In this document: in pieces, positions 21,212 to 32,756 of the stretch
How positions within the stretch are numbered: position 1 is the first letter of the stretch
Layout of the letters: the number at the start of each line of letters is the position of its first letter
Source of the DNA: Dactylonectria macrodidyma
Taxonomy: Eukaryota > Ascomycota > Sordariomycetes > Hypocreales > Nectriaceae
Length of the DNA: 64,000 bases
Direction: 5' to 3'
Assembly (NCBI GenBank): GCA_020744425.1
Contig: JAGMUV010000016.1
Coordinates: 558,001 to 622,000 of the forward strand
Translations under genes and position numbers: made by a program
The notes under the pieces: model-generated
What the model was told of the DNA's origin: nothing
Seen by the model: only the letters and a program-made list of their open reading frames with translations
The model's database searches: none

Positions 21212-22980
21212 GATCGATGGGATGATGCAAATGTGGGAGGGAAATGGTAGTAAGCAGGAACAGCTGTCGACGGAATGGGTTCTTATACTTAGTTGAATGA
21301 GATTGGGCCGGGTCCGGGTAAATTGTCTACCGATCACAGACTTTCAGCAAATCGTGGATAGGGATTAATAATGGCAAAGGAATAGAAGCTCAGAGTGACA
21401 CCCCTGTTGTTAACCTGTCCAATAAGATGGCGAACCTGGACTCAGATAATAATATGCGTTACCCCGGCTAGTGGTCAGCCCAGTCCAAGCTACTAATCCG
21501 CCGCCGATCCAGTTCCGTCTCGCACACACCAATAGGGTGCAGTTTCACCAACCCATGACAAGTGGATCTTTAGATTGAAAAAATGCTAGGTAACCGCCAT
21601 TCAGTTACATGGATATTCCCTCTCCCTGCTCTTAGTCAAAGAGATGATTTTGCAATAGTCAAAAACAGGTCTTTACTTTTGAGAGCCCTGCTCTTAGTCA
21701 AATCAGATCCTTCCCTTAGTCAAAACGGATTCCAGCCCTTAGTCAAAACAGATCCTTGTCCTTAGTAAAAAAGCGTTCTGCGCTTTTAGTCAAACACGTC
21801 CTTACTTGAACGAGACCCCTGCGCTGCGTCGCTTTGATCACTGTTAATAAATGGATCTCTGAGGATAGGAAGTCAAATAGAGGCCGGATCTGTTAAAACG
21901 GATTCTTGCTCTCTTTTGGAATCCCATTCTTTACCGCCACAACAAACGTTACAGCACTTCGTCGGCGATTGTTATTGCTGTCAAGTTATATAAGAATCAA
22001 GACACCATCATCAGGACATTGTCTATCGCTCTTTCGGTGGGTATGTAATTGGGTAGTGGCTGGTGGTTGATGTGCCTGCTTTAGATACACATTTGGCTAT
22101 TGCGTAACTTACCTGACATCGAGGAGCTCAGGTCGCGCAAACAGACCCATGCCCACTATTGACCGACTATAGCTCGGAGAGATACAGTAGACATAGCGCC
22201 TTCCCCAACCCTATTGAGTCGTTATTAGGATATGCGTTATACTGTATAATAGCCTAACCCTTATTATTACGTCATTATCCTAAAAGAGGGGGCCGATTGC
22301 TATTGTGTCCAAATCAGGCTTTTGCTCCCAAGCTCTCCAGATGATGCCTTCGGCATCAGTAATGATATCCTTCTGATCAACGGCGCCGATCGCGATGGGT
22401 TTTTCCCCTTTGAAGGCAAGCCGTCGGCCTCTGTCTGGCTGATAGTATCAAAACTAAAATGGAGCCATATGCGGTATCCCCAAATTTCCGATACCTAAGG
22501 CGTCGCGGTTCTGAGGTTTCGCCATTAGATCCGACAAAGAGGGGCCAGAGAAGGTGAACTCTCCAAAATCCCATCCTAGGAGGCCGACACGCCCAACCCT
22601 AACAAAGTTTCCGTAGCCATAATTCACCAATTGGATGCATTGGTTTGTAGATGGTTGTGTCCAGTCCATAGGCCAGCATTCATTTACAAAGATCAAAGAA
22701 GAGAAAAGCGGGGCACAAGGCGGGTCGAGAATCGAGGTGCAGTGTGACAACTTTTGGACTAATCGTAGAGCCTGGGATGACGGCGTGTTGCTAGAGGCCT
22801 ACAAACAATATTCCTTTTCAAGTCTTTGCGCAAGCTTAACACGTGACCGGTTATGAGACGTATGGATCATATTTAGATATGTAGCCACAGGAACGACAAC
22901 TGGTGGTTCCCCCCCCTTTTTTAAGCTATAACATGTCCACATGCACAGTTACCCTAATTAAAACGAACGAAATACATCCT
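21212..22980. other. Intergenic, upstream of RING gene; no gene recognised
   Basis: It contains the presumed RING-gene promoter and the short tandem repeat at 21690-21800. Frames around 22377-22856 carry no recognisable motif. Confidence 0.35.
21690..21800. repeat. Degenerate 23-bp tandem repeat
   Basis: Units begin TTAGTCAAA followed by about 14 bases such as ACGGATTCCAGCCC. At least three units in a row have period 23; more degenerate TAGTCAAA units occur on both sides (about 21635-21800). Confidence 0.6.
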
Positions 22981-23723
22981 ACCGATATTATATTTTCAGG
23001 ATGAACCAAGATATCGATCACTCAGCCACCAATTCCGATGAAGAAAACACAAATGAAATAACGGCACTTAGGAGAAGGTGCCGAAAAAGGCTTGCAAATC
23101 ATATTAGTCAGGCATCCCCTGCTCTGCTTAAGAAGTCAAGAAGCTAACAACTGGAAGAAGAAACGACCGGAATAACGGTTAAGCCGACAAAAGTCCGATT
23201 AGTAACTCAACAGAGCGACTGCTACACCTGGTCCTATTCCAGTGGGAAAACTGCATTTAGCGACTGCTACACCTGGTGCTATTCCATCGCCAGAAACCCG
23301 GCTAGACTTAGGACCCGAACATAGAGTAAAATTATTTAATTTACTTTCAAATTGTTGATTAGGGTCCCCTAACTCATCTACTTCATCCGTAGCCGTGTTT
23401 TCTTTCCTTGCTGCCGTTGTGTTCTTCTGACAACTTGTCGACCTCGTCGTCGACTCGATGACTAGCAGCCAATCATAATTTTGCGTGGTGGTGGCCTTGA
23501 AAACCTAAGTGCGGTTTTACCACTGGAAGGCAGGTAAAAACACATACAAAATGATCTCAAGTCAATAGGGAGGAATAGAGAGAAATGCCAAATTTCATGC
23601 TTCAGGAAGTCCGTAAAATTCGTGACGTTCGGAAAAGAAAATATCTGCTACAAAATATGATGCATAAAATTATGCAGCACAAGTTTCAGCTTGTGAATAC
23701 CTTCATATGTGGCCGAGTGCGGT

Positions 23724-23820
23724 GTAAGTGAAGTTGTAGAGTTTGTGTAGGCAATATGTGGTTTTACGCTAGTCATTGGAGGGTTTTAGTCATTGGTAGG
23801 TGGTGCATGGTATGCAATTT
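23724..23820 (+). repeat. Sequence related to the 3' flank of the pogo transposase
   Basis: GTGTAAGTGAA, GAGTTT and the end GGTGGTGCATGGTA recur in the same order at 37468-37556, just after the pogo/Fot transposase. Both are probably ends of one element family. A tiny frame at 23001-23147 upstream may belong to a deletion derivative, but no transposase motif is visible there. Confidence 0.4.
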
Positions 23821-24496
23821 AACTTGAGAGCCCTTTGGGTAAGACCCGCCGGGGGTAATAGATTTTGTGCATGTATTATCGTGCAACTATTGATGCGATC
23901 GCTTCTCCCATCCTATATCATCATGATCCTCAGTCATTCCACGTTTGCGTTTTCTGTCTACATTTTCAGGTAATGCCGGGGCCTCGCCATGTCTATCCAT
24001 AGTTTTGCGATGCTCCAGAAACGGGGACTTGAGTAATAATGAAATTACCCGATCTCTCAGACTGTCGTATGGCTTGAACGGGATTTCCACATGTTTTATG
24101 ACAATGCCATCTGGACTTCTGTATTTTGGCTGGTCAAACTTCCTGAGAAAGTCACTGGGGACTAATGCTTCGTAGAGGTGAATATTTTCAATATCATCTT
24201 GATTTGTCACTATAAGTCGCGGCTACGCCAGTAAGCTAGGCGTCTCAAACATTGTAATTGGGATAAGCGAATACGAACCAGAAAGTTGACCGTATCGCTT
24301 GAACGGGACAAGAAGTCGGTGGCAGATGAGTTCGATATTGAAGGATGCACCTGCTTCTGTGCGACCGATATCAATATTGAAGCCAAAATTGGGTCCTCGG
24401 TCCAATCCTGCACCCCTTTCGAAATGACGCTTCCAGCAGCTTTGAAACGTAAGAGTCTTCTACGATCCGCAGTAATATCAGCGTAGTCGGCGTATA

Positions 24497-27248
24497 CAGG
24501 GTTGCAAACAAATAAATCAAATCCAAATCTATCCAAATCAAATCAAATTTATCCAAATCAAATCAAATCAAATCGAGGGGAAATTTATCCAAATCAAATC
24601 AAATCGGAAGGTCCGGATTTATTTGGATATTTGAATTCATTTGGATAAAGCGTTGTCCAATCAGCGCTCGTGTTGCGGGGAGTGCCAGACCCACTTCTGT
24701 CTGGAGATCCTGCCCAGTTTGGTAAACTGTTCGCATCTCGCAATTTATAGCCTGCTGAACTTCGCAATCTCAACTATCCCCAACACTCCTGCTCCATATG
24801 GCTCAGTCTACGAATATCGATTGCACAGCAATAATGCCTCCGACATCTCCTTCGACCACTCCCAGTGACCTCGACGCCCCCCCAAGCTTCGATCCATCCG
24901 ATACCAACAGAGAGGTGACTATAGACACTTCCTCCTCGGTCGATTACACTGGTTATGAAGGCATCGATTGGAATCGCCTTTCAGGATATTGCATCCGCAA
25001 ACACAGAAGAAGGCAGCGGACGGGCTGGGTATGGGAGTATGGATTCGATATCGAGAAAGACGGTTCTGGTCGCCGACTCTGGCTCTGCAAAGAGTGTCAC
25101 CGGAAGAATGCATCCATCACTCATATGTACGATGCTGCATCTACGAGCCAAGCAAACGGTCATATGGAAGATGTCCACCGCATCAATCGAGAAGGGCCTA
25201 TGCCACCGCAGAGGAAGAAACAACGCACCCTCTTCGACATGGTTGATCTGGACTGTCATCGACCGAAGGACCAAGCTGTGATGAACGCATTTATAGCGTC
25301 ATTCGATCCTATTCGCTTTCAACATTTGCTTATACGCTGGGTGGCCTGCGACAACGTCCCATTTAATAAGCTTGAGAGTCCGTACTTCCGCGAGCTCATG
25401 GGGTACGCAAACAGCGCTATTATTGAGTCAGGAAGTCTCCCTACTCATAGCACAATCCGTGAATGGATTGTGCGGTCCTTTAATCGTCACAAAGGCGTCG
25501 TGACTGAGCTACTTGGTCGCTCACTTAGCCGCGTTAATATCTCCTTTGATGCGTGGTCCTCACGCAAGTTTACCTCCCTTCTCGGCCTTACCGTGCACTT
25601 TCTTGACGACGAAGGGAACTTCCGTACATTCCTTCTGGGCTTGCCACAAATCGAGGGTCGTCACAGTGGCGAGAACCTTGCAGATCGTGTCAGTGAAATA
25701 ATTCACGAATATGGGTTTGAGGATCGCATTGGGTACTTTGTCACAGACAATGCGGAGAGCAACGACACATGTCTCGAAGACCTAGGCATTGAGTTTGATT
25801 TCAATAAGCAGCACCGGCGGCTTCGTTGCTGTGGGCATATTATCAACCTTGTCGCCCGATCTATTCTTTTCGGCACGGATGCCGACGCCTTTGAGGAGGA
25901 CTGCCAAGCCGACAAGGAGGTTCAAGATGAGATAAAACTCTGGAGGTCGAAAGGCCCAATTGGCAAGCTGCACAATATTGTTCACTGGGTGCAAAGATCT
26001 GGCCAGCGCATTGAGAAGCTCCACAAGCTTCAGTTAATTGAGAATACTGCCTTGAACCTTGAAGACAAAACAACCTACAATGTCATCATGGATAACGCTA
26101 CCCGCTGGAACTCATCTGAGGCGATGATGGAGCGAGGCAACCAGCTTCGGAATGCACTTGATTCCCTGGTCCAGGCTGAAGTTACGGAGTGGAACCAGTA
26201 CGTGGCCAGGAGGACTCAGAACGGGACAAAGCCGATGCCAAAGAAGAGCCGAAAGAAGCCTGCGATTGTTGACGATAAGATGTCTGCTGAGGACTGGTCA
26301 GTGATTGCGGAGTATCTGGCTATATTGAAGCCGTTAAAGATAGCTACCAAGCGCCTAGAAGGCCGACCCAAGGAAGGTAAGCAGGATCTAGCTTCCTGAC
26401 GCTCAGCTTGTGCTTACAAGTTTAGGTAAATTCGGTGCGATCTGGGAGGTTTTGCTAACAATGGAGTGGCTTCTAAAGCACCTGGAAGTATCAAAAGTGC
26501 AACATGAACGAGATGAAGAACCATACTTGCGGATCGGTTGTAACCTTGGCTGGATGAAGCTGGACGAATACTACACCCTCACCGAAGATAGCCCTGCATA
26601 TCTCGCAGCCCTCGTCCTCCATCCTGCCTTTCGCTGGTCAACCGTCGAGTCACAATGGGCCGATCATCCCGATTGGTTAGTGAGAGGAAAAACAGCTGTA
26701 CAAGAACTTTGGGAAGAGTATCGAAACCTTCCTGTCGAGCAGGATGCGATACCTGAGCAACCCATTGTCACAAGGAAGACAACCGACCTGGATGACTTTA
26801 TGGCCTCAATCAGGAAGCTCAGCACTCAGCCTGCACCTTTACTGTCGGCCATGCGCGATGAGTACGTGGAGTGGGTGGCAACTACCGATCCAGGTGATTG
26901 TTTGGTGGATAATCCGATTCAGTATTGGCTTCTCCGAAGGCGGCAGTATCCACGTCTGTCGCGCATGGCACTTGATCTCTTCTCCATTCCCGCGATGTCT
27001 TCCGAGCCGGAGCGAATATTCAGTCTTGCAGGACAAATGGTTACAGCTCAACGAGGCCGGCTCCAGGCGGATATTATAGGAGCAGCTCAATGTATATCAT
27101 CTTGGGAAAAAAGTGGGGTTATCCAAATAATCAAATAGATCCAAATCGATCCAAATCAAATCAAATCAAATCAAATCGAGGGGAAATTTAATCAAATCAA
27201 ATCAAATTGGACGCTCGATTTGATTTGATTTATTTGTTTGCAAGCCTG
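24497..27248 (+). mobile_element. Complete hAT transposon
   Basis: A 2752-bp element. Its ends are inverted repeats with CAGGG / CAGGC followed by TTGCAAACAAATAAATC. An 8-bp duplication, GGCGTATA, lies at 24489-24496 and 27249-27256. Both subterminal regions carry many ATCCAAATC / CAAATCAAAT motifs, plus a shared GAGGGGAAATTTA segment, as expected for transposase binding. The transposase is open and spliceable, so the element could be autonomous. Confidence 0.93.
24798..27138 (+). CDS. hAT transposase, intact
   Basis: Exons 24798-26376 and 26426-27138 join over a 49-nt intron (GTAAGC..TTTAG) to give 763 residues. It cuts and pastes its own element. Seen: a BED-type zinc finger (C97, C100, H122, H127); catalytic aspartates in SFDAWSS (about 251) and VTDNAESND (about 317); DNATRWNSSE; and the C-terminal dimerisation region LFSIPAMSSEPERIFSLAG with the acidic residue near 720. 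The intron joins LEGRPKEG to KFGAIWEVLL, matching hAT family sequence. No stop or frameshift interrupts it. The first ATG lies about 300 bp inside the left end. Confidence 0.9.
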
Positions 27249-27968
27249 GGCGTATACCACTGGACAAGAATTGAGGTGATGTTCCCGTTTATCTGAAAAT
27301 ATAAGCAATTTTTGTTGATAGATAGGCCGTTTAGCATAGAAGAAGCGGAGTATGTCACTAGTTGTTGGAGTTAGTTGCCATAAGAAAAACACAGGAAACG
27401 GAATTAGAGGGGGCTCGCCTGCTCTCTGTAAACAAACTCTCGGGATAGGCGAGTAACCTGCGCATTGCAGAGCGTTTCATTTCCAGGTTCCGACTCTTAG
27501 GGTTCACTTGTTTGGCATCACTCAGTACAGCAAACCATATCTGAGAACTAGAATCATCGCCTCCATTCGGATAATTTCCGTCCCTTTCATAGGTCGACGC
27601 CGATGCCGATGCCATGTGTATTTTGTTTAGCTCCGTTTCGAAACGGCATTTCAAAAGGTCGAGATGACGACGAGTCCACAGTGGCGGCTTCACAAGTAAC
27701 CTCTCGGTCGGGTAGGCACGGACGAGGCTTCTGATAGATTCTCCACGGTCGCGGCTCATTGCAGCCTGTCTCGAATTGATACGTTGGTGGTGTAACGGTC
27801 AAGTAGGCAGCCCTCGTGCACAGGGGCCACCAGGGGAAAATTATCGGTTGCTTGGCTGGAATTACATTAGTCCGGCTCCGTCCAGGGAAGGATGCGCGTG
27901 TTCCGATAACGTATGATAAGCGAGCTGGCCAGACAAGCGAGCTGTCCACTCAGGTATTTTTTCCCGCA

Positions 27969-28365
27969 TGTCACGGCCTGTGCCGCGACCGAATGCGTCG
28001 ACGCCGCACGGCACGGATCAACGTATTACCGCTCACTCCGGAACCCGTCGTTCCGCTCACTCTCTCACTCCGTGCGAGTGAGAATGCGACGGTATCTCAC
28101 GATGGACATCGTGAGATCCTCCCCAGACCATGCCTATAAAAGACCACACAACATCCCTTAGACAGACACTCTAGCCACCTCAGCTTTCAATACAATTTGA
28201 TTACTCAAGAATACTTCTTGACATTATCAGACGTGATTCGCCACCCCACGCTCAGTCGTTACGCCCCGTTTCAGCTGCCAACATAAACCAGTCTGGTTAC
28301 GGTTTACTACGTTGGGAACCTTGACCGTCACATCACTTGGGTGACCGACCCACTTGTGGAGTACG
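27969..28365 (+). repeat. Putative solo LTR, copy 1
   Basis: The segment begins TGTCACGGCC. A TATAAAAG box lies near 28135, and the last 180 bases (28184-28365) closely match 39728-39894, where the related copy begins TGTCACGACC. Shared landmarks are TCAATACAA, GATTACTCAAGAATA, a GTTTACTACGTTGGGAACC tract and GACCCACTTGTGGAGTACG. Layout and size fit LTRs of an LTR retrotransposon, but no target duplication was found, so boundaries are provisional. Confidence 0.5.
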
Positions 28366-28440
28366 TTAGTAGTTAATAGTAGTAGATTTATTACGCCCGG
28401 GAGAACGGATCTCATAGGGCCATGGAACACGCTATGCTAT
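28366..28440 (-). mobile_element. 3' end of a LINE
   Basis: Read on the minus strand: CCGGGCGTAATAAATC followed by TAC/TAT triplets (CTACTACTATTAACTAC). This resembles the LINE end at 11074, and the element abuts the LTR-like repeat ending at 28365. The body upstream (to the right) has no recognisable coding sequence. Confidence 0.5.
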
Positions 28441-29021
28441 TTACATTTCGGCCACTTCAATCCTGACCACAAAGTAAAGCCCCACTTTCTCTCCCTGAAT
28501 CGCTTTCTTTTGGCCTCGCTTGACTCTCCCTGACAGGCCTGCTTGAAGGCCAATTTCTTCAAGTGTTCAGCATCCTATCCTCAGCAGCTGAAGCGTGGTC
28601 TGTCAAAATGAGGCTGCATTGTGTTAGTATTGTGTCAATGTTTCCAGGTTGAGGTATTGCAATCATGTTCCCCTGTAATTTTCCTTGCCCTGTGATTACT
28701 ACCCTACCAGCCTATCCAATCCAGAAGCCATCTGTAGCGTCCTCCAGGCTATCTGAGGTAGATTCAGGGGCGGAGAAAAAGAAAAGAAAGCAGTGGAAGC
28801 CAGTATTTAAATCGCACACAGCACAGTGCTTCCGCACGTGTTGTCTTGAATGAAGGACAGATTTTTCATCCACTTGGCTTCTCCTCAAAATATCCATTCC
28901 AATCATACAAGCCACCCAACCTGACCTATCAGCCGTTATTATAATTATACATCTCTTTGCCTCTGGTCAACTTTACATTATCAGCTTCAATCAGTCAATC
29001 CATCCAAGCATCGTTGACAAC
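28441..29021. other. Intergenic upstream of the four-module gene
   Basis: No gene was recognised. The left part may still be LINE 3' untranslated sequence; the last 100 bases are the probable leader of the gene at 29022. Confidence 0.35.
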
Positions 29022-32000
29022 ATGGTGGAAATTTCTGGCCAATACAATCGCAATAGGACGCGTCGACGCGCATCCCGCAAGCGCGACGCGCAAGGACGAC
29101 GGCCCCAGGAAGACTCACAGCGTACCTCGCCATCAGTATCCTCGCCGCTGCCGTCATTAAAAAAGAGAAAACTTGACTATGACCTAGACAGCTTGTCTAC
29201 CTCTGAGGCCGTTACGGATACATGCCTATTTTACGACGACAGCGACAGCGACAGCAACAACAGCACCGTGGATCGGGCCGCAGCACTGTCTCAAGGACTA
29301 CTCTTTAGCTCCATCAACACACACTTAAGCGCGATCGCGACCGACCAGCAGCGACTGATCATCGACACGATTCAACAACGTGCAGACGGCACTGAGTTTA
29401 GCAATGCCAGGCTCCAGAATCGGCTCGATGAAGCATATCAAACCTTGGCCTGGTGGGGATCGGTTGGGTGCGAGTTTTGCTTTGTCATGCACGGGAAGCA
29501 GCAGCCGGGTCACACACTGAAAGAATGCGATCGCTGGCATGGCTGCGACAAAGCGAAGTCGATCCTCCGATGGCTAGACAGCCTAGACATCCCCAGGTTC
29601 TCACGTGGTCCAGGCTCCTGCTGCATGTGCACGTATACATGGTTTCCGTGTAAAGACATTTGCCTAAGCAAAGCCATCTGTGAGCTAGGCTCTAAGCAGG
29701 AAAAGGCGGCGCTGAGGAAGGAGCTTGACTCTAAGCGTGGCCCCGACGGCCACTGTGAGCGGAAGCCGGTCATGAAGAGGGTCATTGCGGCTCTGTGTGC
29801 ATACGACGACCAGTTCCTCGGGAAACTCCTGGCCGAGTTGGCAACGGACAAGGACGGGATAGATCTCTCCCAGGCACAGAGTGCCCGAACTTGGTTCGAG
29901 GATCGGATCCCCCATGACGATAGCTGGATCCCGAGGCTTCTCTTCATCTTTGAGACCTTGACGGTTGCCTTCTATGTTCGGCAAAACTATCGCCTCGGAC
30001 TGCCACCACTTGACGGCCTGCCCCGTAGTCCACCTGGGGAACGTTCACATGGCCAGGAAGCAACCGGAGTAGGTGTGTGCGGACCGAACCTCTCCGCCCA
30101 CCAATTGGATGGAAACACCGCCATCATCATCAAGAGGTGGTTGGCAACAATCGAATGGTGGAGATGGAAGTGTAGCTACTGCGTCGCCAGTGGCCGTCGA
30201 GGCCAATCCGTTCTTCATGAACTGCGCGAATGCACACATGGGGGTGCCGAGGTCATAGAGACTCGGTTTGGGAAGGCCATCTACGTGGAGAAAAGTGCGC
30301 CGAACACGGCATGCCACCGCTGCTATCTGCCGAAGCATCTCTGCACCAAATGGACACGACCTAGCGAGGGTGATACTTGGGTCGAGAGAAACCCAGCCGA
30401 GTGGGCATGCCAGTTTGGACGGCACCTACTCCGCGATACCATCACCGGGCTCTACGCACATGGTGCGACACGATTCGCGCTTCACGTCCAAGACGTGGCG
30501 AGGCTATATTACAAGAACCGTGATGCGGAAAGATCAACCATAGCCGTCGATGATGAGACGGCAGCAGAATTCCTTCTTGTAGGATTCACATTCAAAGGCA
30601 TCGAAGGCATCGAGATGATGCGCCAACTTGCACTCTGGTCAAGGGCGGTCTGGTATCAGAAGACGGTTGATGAGCTCTTGCCTCTAGATGAAGAAGGAGG
30701 GACTACGCGCCCACCCAAGTCCCCCTTTAGTCGTCTTCTTCGCCGCCTAGGTTCTCGCTCCCGTCACAATACTGAGCCTGCCCGGCTACGCGACTGCCAT
30801 CAAACCTCTCTAGATGTGCGGTCGGCTCGAGCGCGCCATGCTGTTCAAGTACAGCTAGACGGCTCCTTACTTCATCGGCATCACACTCGTGTGTTGAATG
30901 AGAACCATTGTCAGTCTTCATCGAGATCTACCAAGCCCATCGTAACCTGGTCGAAGCAAGAACTGTCCTTGTGGGGGGAGAGAAGAAACTGGGAATACCC
31001 TGACCCCGCGCGGTGGCGCGACGACTGGAAGGATGATCGAAGCGATGACCTTATCAGCGAGGAGCAAGTTCAGAAACAACTCGAGCGATGGTCTGTCCGA
31101 TGTCCGCTCTGCCTCCTCTACCGCGACCCCGCCTGCGATCAACATCCTCTCGCATTCTGCCCCCGAGTTGAAGCACGTCAGGCACGTTCTATCCGCGCCC
31201 GTCTTGGGGAGGAGTTGGTAGTGCTTCAGGCAAAAGGGATAGAAGGATACGGCCCAGTCCCTTGGTGCGGAGACTGCTGTCTTCCTCGGTCTTGCTGTCC
31301 TGCGTGGGCATGCCAAGACGCAACAGACCCTGCCTCAGATTGGGAACCACGTCCTCGGGTGTGGGGAGGAGGAGATGTCTATGCCTGTCGGTCATGGCTG
31401 GCGAAAACATGGTCGCGCCGAGATGGCAGCCGATGCCAATTCCGGGAGGTTGTTGTCAATGCTGTCTCCGCCATGTGCGCATTCTCTATTATTTCACGCG
31501 ATGGCCCCAGTGGTGATTGCGACAATAATAATAATACCTCCTGGGACACCTTCTGGGGCCAAATCGAGGATTGGCGTGGCTGTAGCCGCATCCGTTTCAA
31601 CCCGGATTGGGGGATAGATGGCTGGCTCCTCTCCCCGATGCCATGGGGCCGCCAGGACGTCATGGTTATGCTGCGTATCTTCTGTCAGCTCGATATAGTG
31701 GTAGAAGATTTATGGATCGAGAAGGAGGTAGACAAACGTCGAGCCAAGTTGCGGATTCCGAGCCGGGAGGGCTATATCCTCATCCGACAACACCAAAAGC
31801 AACAACCCCAGCGCCCGGACAGCAATATAGCAGCAGTACCAGAGCGAGGCGCCTCAGACGAGCATCTAGCAACTACCCTCCGACTGGCTCTCGACGCAGC
31901 GGAGGACGAAGAAGAGCGCACATCTGGGTTTTGGGGAGACAGTGCCTTCTACTCTGCCCTAGGAGCTCGTGTCCGGGCCTGGCGTAGGGGCGGCATTAGC

Positions 32001-32528
32001 TGCCAGGTATGTATGATGTACAACTGGGACGAAGCTTGCTATCTTCATGATATGGAGACGTGTACATTGCATAAGGAATCGAAGGCCGCCGCCACACTGC
32101 TACGCAAGTGGTCAGGCATTCGGCCAGGTGACGGGGGCGAGGAGAGTGAGATGGGGCAATGCCCGCACTGTCGCTTTCCGGCCCAAGTATGCCGGTTTAC
32201 TCGCATCGATGATGGAGAATACGATGATGACGATCATACCTGCCAACTGACAGATGAGGATAGTGCTGGTGGCAATGGAGTGGAAATAGTGTGTCGTACT
32301 GTCGCGGCATTGCTGACTGTCGCAAATGGCGTGCTCGGAAAGCTGGTCATTCAGGAAGAGATGGGAAAGAAAAGGTGGAATGGGAAGTATGACCAGCTGT
32401 CACGGCAATGGATGGCAGAGCAGGTCCGGATTGGGAACTCGACCGTTCCACGCATCGTAAGGATCTTTCAACGGCTCTTGGATGGGTTTCAGAGACTAAG
32501 CCAGGTTGGATGGGAGAAAGAGGAGTAG
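29022..32528 (+). CDS. 1168-residue protein with four repeated Cys/His modules
   Basis: A single-exon frame starts at the ATG at 29022. The N-terminal 60 residues are basic (TRRRASRKRDAQGRR, SLKKRK; probable nuclear signals), followed by an acidic DSDSDS stretch. Four modules follow the pattern C-x2-C-x10-11-H-x4-C-x26-35-C-x2-C-x5-6-C: (1) C150, C153, H164, C169, C200, C203, C210; (2) C384, C387, H399, C404, C431, C434, C441; (3) C694, C697, H708, C713, C749, C752, C758; (4) C994, C997, H1009, C1014, C1047, C1050, C1057. Each is followed by a helical stretch of about 100-150 residues. Zinc binding is likely. Similar modules, as I recall, occur after the helicase in fungal RecQ-like telomere-linked helicases; here there is no helicase. 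Function unknown; the intact 3.5-kb frame implies selection. Confidence 0.85.
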   Translation: MVEISGQYNRNRTRRRASRKRDAQGRRPQEDSQRTSPSVSSPLPSLKKRKLDYDLDSLSTSEAVTDTCLFYDDSDSDSNNSTVDRAAALSQGLLFSSINTHLSAIATDQQRLIIDTIQQRADGTEFSNARLQNRLDEAYQTLAWWGSVGCEFCFVMHGKQQPGHTLKECDRWHGCDKAKSILRWLDSLDIPRFSRGPGSCCMCTYTWFPCKDICLSKAICELGSKQEKAALRKELDSKRGPDGHCERKPVMKRVIAALCAYDDQFLGKLLAELATDKDGIDLSQAQSARTWFEDRIPHDDSWIPRLLFIFETLTVAFYVRQNYRLGLPPLDGLPRSPPGERSHGQEATGVGVCGPNLSAHQLDGNTAIIIKRWLATIEWWRWKCSYCVASGRRGQSVLHELRECTHGGAEVIETRFGKAIYVEKSAPNTACHRCYLPKHLCTKWTRPSEGDTWVERNPAEWACQFGRHLLRDTITGLYAHGATRFALHVQDVARLYYKNRDAERSTIAVDDETAAEFLLVGFTFKGIEGIEMMRQLALWSRAVWYQKTVDELLPLDEEGGTTRPPKSPFSRLLRRLGSRSRHNTEPARLRDCHQTSLDVRSARARHAVQVQLDGSLLHRHHTRVLNENHCQSSSRSTKPIVTWSKQELSLWGERRNWEYPDPARWRDDWKDDRSDDLISEEQVQKQLERWSVRCPLCLLYRDPACDQHPLAFCPRVEARQARSIRARLGEELVVLQAKGIEGYGPVPWCGDCCLPRSCCPAWACQDATDPASDWEPRPRVWGGGDVYACRSWLAKTWSRRDGSRCQFREVVVNAVSAMCAFSIISRDGPSGDCDNNNNTSWDTFWGQIEDWRGCSRIRFNPDWGIDGWLLSPMPWGRQDVMVMLRIFCQLDIVVEDLWIEKEVDKRRAKLRIPSREGYILIRQHQKQQPQRPDSNIAAVPERGASDEHLATTLRLALDAAEDEEERTSGFWGDSAFYSALGARVRAWRRGGISCQVCMMYNWDEACYLHDMETCTLHKESKAAATLLRKWSGIRPGDGGEESEMGQCPHCRFPAQVCRFTRIDDGEYDDDDHTCQLTDEDSAGGNGVEIVCRTVAALLTVANGVLGKLVIQEEMGKKRWNGKYDQLSRQWMAEQVRIGNSTVPRIVRIFQRLLDGFQRLSQVGWEKEE

Positions 32529-32756
32529 TGAAAATATGATTTATTATTCTTTTTAGCCTGTGTTTTTGGGTCTGAATCTGCATTTGTTTTGGCACGACCA
32601 AACCCAGGGCGACTACTGACCGACCAACCCTCCTGTTTCAGAGAGTAGTAGTTGAAGATATGATGGGTTTTTCACGGCCGGGTCAATGGCCGAAAATTAC
32701 TCATGCCCCTCTTTCAACATCCAGTATAGAATGCCGGAAGGCCTCCCCTCGGCTCG

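Larger units (their letters stand above)
23887..27759 (-). pseudogene. Unknown gene disrupted by a hAT insertion
   Basis: The ATG at 27759 starts MSRDRGESIRSLVRAYPTER. The frame runs to about 27360, changes frame or is spliced, then reaches SDKREHHLNSCPVVYA at the hAT boundary. Removing the hAT and one GGCGTATA duplication joins this in frame to DYADITADRRRLLRFKAAG at 24488. A 66-nt intron (GTATTC..TATAG, ending at 24209) then leads to TNQDDIENIHLYEALVPSDF and a stop at 23887. I do not recognise the function. The hAT separates two coding halves, so the gene is inactive unless the element excises precisely. The join around 27300-27400 is uncertain. Confidence 0.5.

Noticed and set aside
22377..22856. 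Possible gene in overlapping plus and minus frames
   Set aside because: Stops interrupt the more protein-like minus frame near 22455 and no domain is visible.
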